From the NCBI GenBank assembly GCA_027364845.1, contig DAHXOO010000003.1, positions 80,614 to 127,420 on the forward strand: a stretch of 46,807 bases of DNA. The letters run 5' to 3'. The notes under the pieces are model-generated. The model saw nothing but the letters and a program-made list of their open reading frames with translations, did not search any database and was not told the origin of the DNA. This document shows, piece by piece, positions 10,717 to 19,214 of this stretch (its first letter is position 1; each line of letters opens with the position of its first letter). A program made the translations under genes and the position numbers. The stretch comes from Pseudomonadota bacterium (GTDB taxonomy: Bacteria > Pseudomonadota > Gammaproteobacteria > Acidiferrobacterales > UBA6901).

Positions 10717-11364
10717 ATGAAAGATGTCAATGAACTGGTCGACGGTTTCCGGCGCTTTCAACAGCGCTATTTTTCGGAAGACCGTGGGCTTTATGAACGT
10801 CTCACCCGTCAGGGTCAGTCGCCCAAGGTCATGATCGTGGCATGCTGCGATTCGCGAGTAGACCCGGCAATCATTACCGACAGTGATCCCGGGGACCTGT
10901 TTGTGGTGCGTAACGTTGCGAACCTTGTGCCACCTTGCGAGGTAGGCGGGGGTTATCATGGCACGAGCGCAGCACTGGAGTTTGCCGTTAGCACGCTACA
11001 TGTCAGCCAGCTGATCGTGATGGGGCACACCCGCTGCGGCGGAATACGCGCGCTCCTTGGAGAAATCCCGGAACGATCCGTACCGTCCGGATTTATCGCG
11101 CCGTGGATGTCGATCGTCGCGGAAGCTCGGCACGAAGTGCAGGCGGCATTTCCCGAAACGGCGGGCGAGGCGCGTGAGCGCGCTTGCGAGCAGGCTGCGA
11201 TCCGGATCTCTCTGCGTAATCTCAAGGGTTTTCCATTTGTGCGAGAGGCGGTTATAGCCGGGCGGCTGACATTGCATGGATGGTATTTCGACCTGGAACG
11301 CGGAGAGCTGCTGTGTCATTCTGCAGCCACCGACGCGTTCGAAGTGGCAGTCGCACGTCTTTGA
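10717..11364 (+). CDS. Beta-class carbonic anhydrase
   Basis: A protein of about 215 residues that interconverts CO2 and bicarbonate with a zinc ion. Zinc ligands are visible: Cys44 in ACCDSR, with Asp45 and Arg47 as the catalytic dyad, and His104 and Cys107 in GHTRCGG. There is no signal peptide, so it is cytoplasmic. An in-frame GTG at 10705 is an alternative start four codons earlier; ATG 10717 is preferred for its fit to the family N-terminus. Its position downstream of cbb genes suggests CO2 supply for RubisCO in a cell without carboxysome genes here. A terminator-like hairpin follows. Confidence 0.93.
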   Translation: MKDVNELVDGFRRFQQRYFSEDRGLYERLTRQGQSPKVMIVACCDSRVDPAIITDSDPGDLFVVRNVANLVPPCEVGGGYHGTSAALEFAVSTLHVSQLIVMGHTRCGGIRALLGEIPERSVPSGFIAPWMSIVAEARHEVQAAFPETAGEARERACEQAAIRISLRNLKGFPFVREAVIAGRLTLHGWYFDLERGELLCHSAATDAFEVAVARL

Positions 11365-11516
11365 CGGCGGTGCCCTTATCTGGGTTTCGAGGTGATCTGC
11401 GGCTGGACCCGCGTCAAGACGACAACGACGGTGCCGATGTGGCGAGCGTGTGTGGTCTTTTCCCACATCGGCGCGGTCGCGTTAGGCAAGGGTTGCATCC
11501 CGCCACGAGGACTTTC

Positions 11517-11542
11517 CCGGGCGGCACGCCCGGAGCGTTTTT
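11517..11542 (+). terminator. Intrinsic terminator after carbonic anhydrase
   Basis: CCGGGCG (11517-11523) pairs with CGCCCGG (11527-11533) around a 3-base loop; AGCG and then TTTTT at 11538-11542 follow. It is oriented for plus-strand transcripts and lies about 150 bp after the carbonic anhydrase stop. Confidence 0.65.
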
Positions 11543-11632
11543 AGGCCGGCGCGTTGAATCCATGCGCGATATTGCCTTTGTGAAAACTCGGCACACAGGC
11601 CCATTCTAAATGTCCGATCAGCAGGCCCATTG

Positions 11633-12604
11633 TCATCCAGCCACGGCCCGTCCCGGTGGCGTCCTTCCGCCGACCCAGAAATGAAGGTCGCGGTCGAGGA
11701 ATTCCTCGACCGACATATAGTGAGAGCCATCGCAGGAGAAGGTCAGGCCCACCATGTCGTTCATGACATTGAGCGAACCGGAGCGCAGGTAAATCGTTTC
11801 ATCCAGGAAACGCAGTGCCTTGAATTGTTCCAAAACCCGGATAATGTCGACCTCCCGGGTCTTGGCGTTTTCGGCGTAGCGACGTGCAGGATAGACTAGA
11901 CGCAACTCCGGATCGATGATCTCCTCGACACTGTGCAGGCGATAGCAGTAGGGATCGTCCAACAGCCAAAAGGAGCAACGTCCGCTCGAAAAGTGAACCT
12001 TGCTGTGGAATACGCCGTATTCCCGCATTAGCACAACGATACCCTCGATTGCCTCGTTGACGTACTTGTCGAAAATGCTTGGCGTGCGTGTCTGAAGGAA
12101 AACCGTTCCACGTACTGAGGGGTCTCCCCGGAACTGCTGCGAGCCCACCTTGTGTTGCACGGAAAGCCGGGTGTTGCGCAGCAAATCGTTCACTGCGAAG
12201 TCTGCTGCGATGAAACCGAGAAGTCGATCGTCGCGGCGCACTGCCTGCAGTACCGTGAGACAGTACTCGAAAGTGTACTTGGAAAGGTAGACGGACGACA
12301 GCATCACACCCTTGAAAGGCAGATGATTCTTTAGATAAGGCCGCTCCGATAGGTCGCGGCCGCGCCACGACGGATCTGGGCCGGATGCACGCACCATGGA
12401 GGATAGTTCGATTCCGTTAATGTCCCAGGCATAGAGTAAATGGCAATTAGGCAAGGACGGCAGGCTATCGCGCAGTCGTTCGTCAATCGCATCGGCGTCG
12501 GGCCATATCTCGGCAACCCGTTCTGCCAAGTCCGCAAATGGTGCGCTGACGCTTTCCGCAAGCGCCGCCTTTTTTTCGAGAATAGTCTGTTGCAATGTCG
12601 TCAT
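11633..12604 (-). CDS. Soluble PDC (Cache)-sensor domain protein
   Basis: A 323-residue protein with a PDC/Cache-like ligand-sensing fold in its first half: the conserved run is SSMVRASGPDPSWRGRDLSERPYLKNHLPF followed by VMLSSVYLSKYTFEYCLTVLQAV, then LLGFIAADFAVNDLL. These domains normally sit outside the membrane in chemoreceptors and kinases, but here there is no signal peptide, membrane segment or output domain, so the protein is predicted to be cytoplasmic. The C-terminal half (about 180-323) is not recognised. It faces the carbonic anhydrase gene tail to tail. The ligand is unknown; the ribosome site at the ATG (12604) is poor. Confidence 0.75.
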   Translation of the reverse strand: MTTLQQTILEKKAALAESVSAPFADLAERVAEIWPDADAIDERLRDSLPSLPNCHLLYAWDINGIELSSMVRASGPDPSWRGRDLSERPYLKNHLPFKGVMLSSVYLSKYTFEYCLTVLQAVRRDDRLLGFIAADFAVNDLLRNTRLSVQHKVGSQQFRGDPSVRGTVFLQTRTPSIFDKYVNEAIEGIVVLMREYGVFHSKVHFSSGRCSFWLLDDPYCYRLHSVEEIIDPELRLVYPARRYAENAKTREVDIIRVLEQFKALRFLDETIYLRSGSLNVMNDMVGLTFSCDGSHYMSVEEFLDRDLHFWVGGRTPPGRAVAG

Positions 12605-13304
12605 ACCTGCTATCTGTGATTCTATTATTCCCGCTGAGTTCCGACTGCCGAAGAATATATCGCTAATGTGTCATGGGAATGAACGACACCAACGTTGAGT
12701 GGAACCATTTCGTGTCCTAGCCCCAGCTAGGCAACCTTGCCGACCATCGGCTCCCGGCAGCCGGCCGGAGGGCGAATCTAGTCCGATTCATACGTGGGAT
12801 ACGTTTCCATCGAAGATGTCTGCAATTACTGACTCACGCCACGGCTTACACGGCTGTGAAGCCATGCATACAAGGTTCCGTGTGTAGCGTAGCGCGAATA
12901 CGGCACTCGGCATAATGTCCTTCCTCGAAAACGCCAGCTTTGCTGGCCGGGTGTCTAGATGTAAGCCAGGCTTGCGTGTATGCAGTCCTTGAGCTAATAA
13001 AGACGAAGACTGTGCTTTTTCCACGGCCAGAGTATCAAGTGCTCCATGTTGGCGCGGCACTCGCGGCGGCGTGTTTGGCCTTGATCCCGCCGGGGTAACT
13101 GCTACGGGTGTGCAGATTATGCGCGCTAGAGGCACGCAAGTCTGCAAATTGCGCCATATCAGGTATGTACGGACTTGCCAACTGATCCACGGCTTGCACC
13201 AAGGGTTTGAATGATGATAGTTTACTGCGGCGGTAAGTCTTTCTCTTCAAGCAATATAAGCATCCGAACTCATCTACTTCTTCTTTCGAACAAGGAAAAA
13301 CCAC
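12605..13304. other. Intergenic region, with a possible promoter at 13194-13221
   Basis: About 700 bp without a supportable gene. Short frames on both strands lack ribosome sites and recognisable protein. Near the right end TTGCAC (13194-13199) and GATAGT (13216-13221), 16 bp apart, form a plausible sigma70 promoter for the secreted protein starting at 13305, giving a leader of roughly 75 bases. Confidence 0.4.
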
Positions 13305-13709
13305 ATGCGTACATTGATCGTAGGAGCCCTGGTTGCCGGGTTGATTGGGGCGCCGGCTGTGGCGTTCGGTGCCATGCATCGAGTAACTATCGCTCTGCGC
13401 GCACAGAATGGGTCAGGCGAAAGCGGCAAGGCGATTCTTACCTCCGAGGGTGCCAAGACCCGGGTGTTCATTGATGTTGAGCATGCGCCCAAAGGAGTTG
13501 CACAGCCCGCGCATATCCACGAAGGCACGTGCAGCAAGCTTAATCCCAAGCCGGCTTGGAAATTGAAGCCGGTTAAGGGTGGAAGATCCACCACGGTAGT
13601 TTCGGTCTCTCTGGACAAACTGCTGCACGGGACGTATGCCATCAATATCCACAAGAGCTTCAGCGAAATCAAACAATACGTTTCCTGTGGCAATATCACG
13701 GGGAAATAG
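13305..13709 (+). CDS. Secreted CHRD-like protein
   Basis: A 134-residue protein with a Sec signal peptide (hydrophobic core at residues 4-20, likely cut near the AFGAM region). The mature part resembles the CHRD / superoxide-dismutase-like beta fold: PAHIHEGTC (His70, His72, Cys76), then a spaced YAINIH (His116) and YVSCGNI (Cys128). The two cysteines could form a disulfide and the histidines could bind metal, but a full Cu-Zn dismutase set is not seen. The ribosome site AAGGAAAAA precedes the ATG. It is monocistronic, and a double-tier hairpin follows. The role is unknown. Confidence 0.75.
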   Translation: MRTLIVGALVAGLIGAPAVAFGAMHRVTIALRAQNGSGESGKAILTSEGAKTRVFIDVEHAPKGVAQPAHIHEGTCSKLNPKPAWKLKPVKGGRSTTVVSVSLDKLLHGTYAINIHKSFSEIKQYVSCGNITGK

Positions 13710-13721
13710 CAATTCTTTTCT

Positions 13722-13760
13722 GCCTCGAGGCCAAACGGCGCAAGCCGCCCGCCTCGAGGC
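13722..13760 (+). terminator. Two-tier hairpin after the CHRD-like gene
   Basis: GCCTCGAGGC at 13722-13731 is repeated at 13751-13760. The sequence is self-complementary, so the copies pair; inside, GGCG (13737-13740) pairs with CGCC (13746-13749). It starts 13 bp after the stop. No T-run follows, so it may be a Rho-type or mRNA-stabilising end. The rest of the gap to 14218 holds no gene that I can support. Confidence 0.45.
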
Positions 13761-14218
13761 GGAGGTGGCACTTGGGTTTACGGTTAGCCAGCCTGGATCC
13801 ACATGCCAGTTGACGGTGAGCGGCAACCAGGACCGTAGCCGGCGCTATCCAATCCGTATTGTCTTTAGAGTTCAATCCAATCATGTGTACGGTCCGGACC
13901 GATCGCCCATGAAAAAACTGATGTTACCGGATCAGGAGATTCCGGGCGGGTCGTAGGTATCGGCACGAGCCGATAGCGCGCCGGGCTGCGTATCTATCTG
14001 AATTCCAGGTCGCCGCCGATAACCAAGGGCCACCGAGTTCAGCGAGGTCGGGGATGGTGATCCAGATTACCCCGCTCTCAATGTATGCAACCCGTGATGC
14101 GCCGGCGCGTCATCTGCCAGGCGGATTGCGTGGGTTCGGTCGCCGATCGTGGTCGGCCTCTGTTACTGCTACGGTTTTCGGCGTATAAGGTTTTTACTTG
14201 CTGAATCAACGAAACACC

Positions 14219-14473
14219 ATGGATTCTATCAATATTTTCGGGAGTCTGGCTGGCATTCTGACCACCATCGCTTTCTTTCCGCAGGCAATCAAGACCTGGA
14301 AGTCGAAGTCTGCCGGGGACATATCGCTCAGCATGTTCACGCTTTTTTCCGTCGGCGTGTTTCTGTGGATTGTATACGGAATCGGAATCGGGTCCGTTCC
14401 TGTGGTCATCGCCAACACAATCACATTTGTCCTGGCGGTGACGATTCTCGTGTTTAAGATAAAATACAAGTAA
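14219..14473 (+). CDS. SemiSWEET sugar transporter (PQ-loop family)
   Basis: An 84-residue membrane protein with three predicted helices (about 5-25, 37-58, 62-82) and the PQ motif in the first (FFPQAIKTWKSKSAGDIS). This is the SemiSWEET pattern: a half-size MtN3/SWEET unit that dimerises to make a sugar uniporter. The ATG at 14219 is preferred over an upstream TTG at 14198. The stop codon shares one base with the murI start (TAATG), implying translational coupling. Substrate unknown. Confidence 0.9.
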   Translation: MDSINIFGSLAGILTTIAFFPQAIKTWKSKSAGDISLSMFTLFSVGVFLWIVYGIGIGSVPVVIANTITFVLAVTILVFKIKYK

Positions 14474-15303
14474 TGCCACAGAGCGCCAAGGTGCACGTGC
14501 CATCGTTGCCCGAATATCCTATCGGTGTTTTCGATTCCGGGGTAGGAGGCTTGACTGTCGTTCACGCGCTGCGGCGGCGACTGCCGCACGAGAACATTTA
14601 TTACTTCGGCGACACGGCGCGGGTTCCGTATGGGGTCAAATCGGCGGAAACCATCGCCCGGTTTTCCACCCAGATAGTCGAATTTCTGCTAGAAAAGCGG
14701 GTGAAGATCCTGATCATTGCCTGCAATACAATGGCGGCGGTCGCTTCCCAGGTTATCCGGGACCGGTCTTCAGTGCCGGTGCTGGATGTCATTGAGGCGG
14801 GCGCGCGCGGTGCTATGCAGGAAACGCGCAGCCGGCGCGTGGGCGTGATCGGCACATTGGCCACGGTGGCAAGTGGCGCCTATGACCGGGCGATCCAGCG
14901 CCACGACGCGTCAATCCAGGTCCGATCTCAGGCCTGTCCGCTATTCGTGCCGCTTGTGGAGGAGGGTTGGCTGGATCACGTTGTTACGCGCATTACCGCC
15001 GAGGAGTACCTCCGGCCGCTGTGCCGCGAAAACATCGATACGCTCGTCCTTGGCTGTACGCATTACCCACTGCTCAAGCCATTGCTGCGCGAGGTTGTGG
15101 GCGCGGACGTGCAGCTGGTGGATTCCGCCGATGCAATTGCGAATCAGACCGCTGCGTTGCTTGAAACAGAACAGCTCGCGAATCCGCAATCGGGGGCGCC
15201 AGATTACCGTTTCTTTGTCACCGATGTACCGCAGCGGTTTGAACAAGTCGGAGGACGTTTTCTGGGCCGAGCCCTGGAAAATGTGCACATCATACAGATG
15301 TGA
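14473..15303 (+). CDS. murI: Glutamate racemase
   Basis: A 276-residue enzyme that makes D-glutamate for peptidoglycan. The two catalytic cysteines are Cys84 (IIACNTMAAV) and Cys195 (LVLGCTHYPLL); the N-terminal FDSGVGGLTV and the GDTARVPYG segments are family hallmarks. The start overlaps the SemiSWEET stop by one base, and its own stop overlaps the GTG start of the next gene by four, so the three genes probably form an operon. Confidence 0.95.
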   Translation: MPQSAKVHVPSLPEYPIGVFDSGVGGLTVVHALRRRLPHENIYYFGDTARVPYGVKSAETIARFSTQIVEFLLEKRVKILIIACNTMAAVASQVIRDRSSVPVLDVIEAGARGAMQETRSRRVGVIGTLATVASGAYDRAIQRHDASIQVRSQACPLFVPLVEEGWLDHVVTRITAEEYLRPLCRENIDTLVLGCTHYPLLKPLLREVVGADVQLVDSADAIANQTAALLETEQLANPQSGAPDYRFFVTDVPQRFEQVGGRFLGRALENVHIIQM

Positions 15304-16190
15304 GCCGCGCAATACGCCGAGGTGTCAGTGTTGTGACAGGATACGATCATGTCTTCAGCGCCGCGCCGAATAATTTCGCCGCGCTGGTGCTCGAAAACTC
15401 CGCCAGGGGTCCGGTTATGGTGAATTACTGGTCGCCCCGGGCGGGTCCATGTATGGTACTGATGCCGCGGCTTATCCGTCTTGCCGCCGAGTACGGAGGC
15501 CGATTCCTGCTGGTCACCGTGAACACCGACGAGCATGCACTGCTTGCCCGCGGGCACGGTGTATACAGTGTGCCCACGGTTAAAATGTTTCACCATGGGA
15601 AGATCGTCGATACCGTGTATGGCGCGCTGGCGGATACGGAATTCCGTAGTCTGATTGACCGCTACATTGTGCGCGAATCCGCCTCCGTGCACGCCTTGGC
15701 AATTGCCGAGCATCGCGCAGGCAATGACGATCGCGCGCTGACCCTGCTTACCCAGGCGGTAGCGGCGGATCCGAGGAACGCGCGTATCGCAGTCGATCTT
15801 GCCAAACTTCTGATCCTCGGGCGCAAGCCGGTCCAGGCCGAGTCCGTGCTCGACGGGTTGTCGGAAGAGACCAGGAGCGATCCGCAGATTGCAACGTTGC
15901 GGGCGCATCTGGGTTTTCTGCGGGCCGCTGCCGCCGCGCCTGCGCAGGAGGAGCTGGAACAGGAGCTCCGTGCGCATCCGGAAAACATCGACGCACGGTA
16001 CGCGCTGAGCGCGCTCAAGCTTGTTGAAGACGACTATGCCGGAGCAATGGACGAGCTGATCGAGATCCTGCGGCGCGACCGCGGCTGCAACGCTGCACGT
16101 CTGGGATTGCTGGCAGTGTTCCAGATTCTTGGAAACGAAAGCGAGCTGCTAATCCGATACCGCACCTACGCGCTGGAGGTCATGGATTGA
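15300..16190 (+). CDS. Thioredoxin-fold/TPR chaperone, CnoX (YbbN)-like
   Basis: A protein of about 296 residues with an N-terminal thioredoxin fold (residues about 15-125) and a C-terminal TPR-type helical region (about 130-296) ending in the YRTYALEVMD tail. The active-site position reads WSPRAGPC: the first cysteine is replaced by alanine (Ala48) and only Cys51 remains, so it cannot act as a dithiol reductase. The E. coli homologue CnoX also lacks the first cysteine and works as a holdase. A GTG start at 15300 overlaps the murI stop (GTGA); a later start is possible. Operon with murI. Confidence 0.87.
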   Translation: MSRAIRRGVSVVTGYDHVFSAAPNNFAALVLENSARGPVMVNYWSPRAGPCMVLMPRLIRLAAEYGGRFLLVTVNTDEHALLARGHGVYSVPTVKMFHHGKIVDTVYGALADTEFRSLIDRYIVRESASVHALAIAEHRAGNDDRALTLLTQAVAADPRNARIAVDLAKLLILGRKPVQAESVLDGLSEETRSDPQIATLRAHLGFLRAAAAAPAQEELEQELRAHPENIDARYALSALKLVEDDYAGAMDELIEILRRDRGCNAARLGLLAVFQILGNESELLIRYRTYALEVMD

Positions 16191-16280
16191 TACGTGCAGT
16201 CGGCAAGGACGGCGCGTTTTGCTGACGTGTCCGGAAAATCGGCTGCAGGGTCGGAGTTCACTGCCGTGGAAGGAGGACGG

Positions 16281-16682
16281 ATGAGACATGCAGAAGGAAA
16301 ATTCGACAGGTCAGTAATGGGGGTCTTGCGCACCATTGAATGGGTTGGGCTTGCTCTCATAATAACCGGGACGCTGGTTGCGATCGGACATGAAACGGAG
16401 CAGATGGTGGGGCAGGGCGACGTGGCACTGAAAGACATTTTGCTCCTGTTCATTTACCTTGAGATCATCACTATGGTCGGTCTGTACTTCACCAGCGGCA
16501 AACTGCCGCTGCGCTACACCCTTTACATCGCCATGGTAGCCGTTGCGCGCTATATCATTCTCGGAATGAAGGAAATGACTGGTTGGACCATTGTCGCGCT
16601 CGCGGGCGCCATCCTGGTGCTGGCGTTAACTACGCTTGTAATTCGCTACGGCGATGCAAAGCTTCCAGATGATGAGGCTTAG
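16281..16682 (+). CDS. PsiE-like inner membrane protein
   Basis: A 133-residue protein with four predicted membrane helices and the PsiE family pattern: LKDILLLFIYLEIITMVGLYF, then LPLRYTLYIAMVAVARYIIL. The family takes its name from a phosphate-starvation-inducible E. coli protein and its biochemical role is unknown. The ATG at 16281 has a strong AAGGAGGA site at 16270-16277; a frame open upstream to 16194 is not used. It follows the CnoX-like gene by 90 bp. Confidence 0.85.
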   Translation: MRHAEGKFDRSVMGVLRTIEWVGLALIITGTLVAIGHETEQMVGQGDVALKDILLLFIYLEIITMVGLYFTSGKLPLRYTLYIAMVAVARYIILGMKEMTGWTIVALAGAILVLALTTLVIRYGDAKLPDDEA

Positions 16683-17030
16683 TCGAGCTGGGTTGGGGCA
16701 TTTCGCCCAGTTTTGATCCCCGGGTTTGAGGTGCACTGCGTACCCGAGCGGAGCCGCCGCCGGCCGCTTTTGGTGTAATGTGCAGGACCACATGCTACCG
16801 CCGAAACCGGTTGTGGCTGCGTTTCCCAGCCACGGATGCGACAGCTGCTGCCATAGTCGCATTGGCGACTGGCCTGGGACCGGACCCGGCCGGCATGTGC
16901 CATGATTCTAAACTGTCTGGGCGTGTCATCCGGAAATGCCGCAAGGCGAACGGCAGGTCGTGCAGGATAGGTTTTGGACGCGCCACCGTTTAAAATGGGC
17001 GGTGTCATGAGATCAATGGAAGCGTAGCCG
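16683..17030. other. Intergenic region with stem-loop, before purC
   Basis: About 350 bp with no gene. It contains a perfect 7-bp hairpin (GTGGCTG at 16813-16819 with CAGCCAC at 16827-16833) without a T-run. I see no riboswitch or clear PurR box. Confidence 0.4.
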
Positions 17031-17942
17031 ATGCCTGAAACCCTCTTCAATTCCGAGTTGAAAAGCCTGCCACTGCTGCATCGCGGCAAAGTGCGGGATA
17101 TTTATTCCGTAGATGACCACTACATGCTCATTGTCGCCACGGACCGCTTGTCTGCATTCGATGTGGTTCTGCCCACGCCGATACCAAACAAAGGTGCGGT
17201 ACTGACCACCATGTCGAATTTCTGGTTCGAGCGGCTGCGGCACGTTGTCCCCAATCATTTGGCGGATCAAACTTTGGATCAGGTACTGCCGGATGCAGCC
17301 GAACGCGAGCCGCTCGCTCGCCGGACAATGGTCGTGCGCAAGCTCAAAGCACTGCCGGTGGAGGCGATTGTTCGCGGGTACCTCGTGGGATCCGGATGGA
17401 AGGAATACCGAAAGGCGGGCACAGTATGCGGGATCTCCCTTCCCCAGGGTCTGCGCGAAGCCGAGCGCCTGCCGCAAACGTTGTTTACTCCGTCCACCAA
17501 GGCCGAGGCTGGCGCTCACGATGAGAACATTAGTTTCGACAAGATGGCTGCGATACTCGGTGTGGATCTCGCACGGCAGGTCAGGGATGTGAGCATCTCG
17601 CTGTACACGGAAGCCGCGACCTATGCTCGCACGCGCGGCATTATCATTGCCGACACCAAGTTCGAGTTCGGTCTGGATAATGCGGGGACGTTGACACTGA
17701 TTGACGAGGTGCTGACGCCTGATTCGTCGCGTTTCTGGCCGGCGGACCAATACACGCCCGGAACCAGCCCACCCAGTTTTGACAAACAGTATGTGCGTGA
17801 CTATCTGGAAACGATCAAGTGGAACAAACGGCCACCGGCCCCGGACCTGCCAGGGGAAGTGGTGGCGCGCACGGCCGAAAAATACCAGGAAGCTTTGCGC
17901 CGGCTTACAGCGCCGGATCGGACGGGTGACGCGCGGAGGTAA
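17031..17942 (+). CDS. purC: SAICAR synthase (phosphoribosylaminoimidazole-succinocarboxamide synthase)
   Basis: A 303-residue purine-biosynthesis enzyme that joins CAIR and aspartate using ATP. Family segments are LLHRGKVRDIYSVDD (nucleotide loop), ATDRLSAFDVVLP, VRGYLVGSGWKEY, IIIADTKFEFG and LIDEVLTPDSSRFWP. The length fits the longer, yeast-type class. The ATG at 17031 has GGAAGC about 10 bases upstream. It stands alone; the next gene starts 66 bp later. Confidence 0.96.
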   Translation: MPETLFNSELKSLPLLHRGKVRDIYSVDDHYMLIVATDRLSAFDVVLPTPIPNKGAVLTTMSNFWFERLRHVVPNHLADQTLDQVLPDAAEREPLARRTMVVRKLKALPVEAIVRGYLVGSGWKEYRKAGTVCGISLPQGLREAERLPQTLFTPSTKAEAGAHDENISFDKMAAILGVDLARQVRDVSISLYTEAATYARTRGIIIADTKFEFGLDNAGTLTLIDEVLTPDSSRFWPADQYTPGTSPPSFDKQYVRDYLETIKWNKRPPAPDLPGEVVARTAEKYQEALRRLTAPDRTGDARR

Positions 17943-18008
17943 CCCACCGGCTGAGTTCGCGTACCGGATCGGGCGGCCTGTTACATTGATATATTCCATG
18001 AGCTAAAA

Positions 18009-18488
18009 ATGAAGAAGGCGTGGATCATCATTCCTGCAGCTGCTTTGTTCGCGGTGGCATGCAAGCGCGAGGTTGCCCGGCCGGTATCGCGCCGGACCGA
18101 ATTGACCCGAGTTTCGACACAATCCGTTGGTTGCTCGCCGGAGCAGAGAGCTTTGGGCGGACGGCTTTTTCAGGCGGACTGCGCCTCATGCCATGGGGCG
18201 CAGGCTCAGGGTCATCCTGGTTGGCAGTTACTCGGTGGGTCGGTCACGGCAGCAACGCCCCCGCTGAACGGTACGGGGGGTGCCTGGAAACACAGTCGTC
18301 AACAATTCATTGACACCATCGAACGCGGAGCGAGCCTTAATGACGGCACACGTGTGATGCCTGCCTGGAAAGACCGGCTGAGCATGGCACAGATCCGTTA
18401 TATTGTGGCCTGGGTCCAGTCGTTGTGGCCTCCACAGGTCTATCAGAATTGGATCAGAACGCAAACCGGGAAGTCGCCGCGGGGCTGA
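18009..18488 (+). CDS. Class I cytochrome c, probable lipoprotein
   Basis: A 159-residue protein with a lipoprotein signal (positively charged N-terminus, hydrophobic core, lipobox FAVAC with Cys18), followed by a single c-type haem domain: CASCH at 58-62 and a likely methionine ligand at Met117 (VMPAW). It would be anchored in the periplasm, carrying one electron. Partner unknown; in this organism it could serve sulfur oxidation or terminal oxidases. The ribosome site is weak. An extra Cys42 is present. Confidence 0.88.
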   Translation: MKKAWIIIPAAALFAVACKREVARPVSRRTELTRVSTQSVGCSPEQRALGGRLFQADCASCHGAQAQGHPGWQLLGGSVTAATPPLNGTGGAWKHSRQQFIDTIERGASLNDGTRVMPAWKDRLSMAQIRYIVAWVQSLWPPQVYQNWIRTQTGKSPRG

Positions 18489-18620
18489 AGTGGTTACCAG
18501 CGGGGCAACGGTTAGTTGCAGTGTCGGAAGCAGGATAGTTGTAAAATGGCAGCGACGGCATTCCAAGGTCAATTCGACAGATGTCGTTCCAACAAGTACG
18601 CAGGCACTTTGCTGCGATTT

Positions 18621-18634
18621 TTGATTTGCGTCAA
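18621..18634. promoter_or_regulatory. FNR/ANR-type box upstream of the DUF302 gene
   Basis: TTGAT-TTGC-GTCAA, an ANR/FNR-type palindrome with one deviation from TTGAT-N4-ATCAA. A -10-like TAGCCT lies at about 18657-18662, which places the box near -41.5, the class II activation position. This suggests low-oxygen or NO-responsive expression of the DUF302 gene and perhaps those after it. Confidence 0.6.
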
Positions 18635-18760
18635 AGCACCACGTATTTTTTTTCTCTAGCCTGTGTTGCGTTTCTTCCTGACTGCCGGACCGCGATGTCT
18701 GGGCAGAAATATGTCATCTACGAATGCTTTTTATGCTGATCCCCTGAAGGAGAGCCCCGT

Positions 18761-19150
18761 ATGTACGGATTCAGCATCCAGGTAGAAGGTAGCTTTGATG
18801 CGGCCGTTGCGCGGGTTGTCGAAGCACTCAAAACTGAAGGCTTCGGTGTGCTGACGGACATTGACGTCAAGAAGACGATGAAGGAAAAACTCGGTGTGGA
18901 AGGTCGCCCGTATCGTATCCTAGGTGCCTGCAATCCCTCACTGGCACACCAGGCAATTACCGCCGACCCCGACATAGGCTTACTGCTCCCTTGCAATGTG
19001 ATCGTACGCCAAGAGTCCGACGACCGGGTGACGGTTGGTTTCATGGATCCGGTTTCCGTGCTGAGTCTCGTGGACAAACCCGGCATTGAAAAGCTGGCGA
19101 TGGAAGTCCGCGGCCGCTTGGAGCGGGTGCGGCATGCACTCGCGAGGTAG
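18761..19150 (+). CDS. DUF302 family protein
   Basis: A 129-residue protein of the DUF302 family, recognisable from [43 protein letters not shown] and [12 protein letters not shown]. The domain is small, soluble and common beside redox or sulfur genes; its function is unknown. A strong ribosome site (GAAGGAGAG) precedes the ATG. The conserved cysteine in GACNP is present. It begins a run of small stress-type genes and lies downstream of the ANR-type box. Confidence 0.9.
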   Translation: MYGFSIQVEGSFDAAVARVVEALKTEGFGVLTDIDVKKTMKEKLGVEGRPYRILGACNPSLAHQAITADPDIGLLLPCNVIVRQESDDRVTVGFMDPVSVLSLVDKPGIEKLAMEVRGRLERVRHALAR

Positions 19151-19214
19151 CATTCCGGCGGTTTTACCGTGTTGCGAATTTGCAGTAGCCCTCATACGAC
19201 AAGGAGATTGACCG

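Noticed and set aside
12788-13147. 119-codon minus-strand frame in the gap before the CHRD-like gene
   Set aside because: Low-complexity, no ribosome site, no recognisable protein; overlaps another equally unsupported frame.
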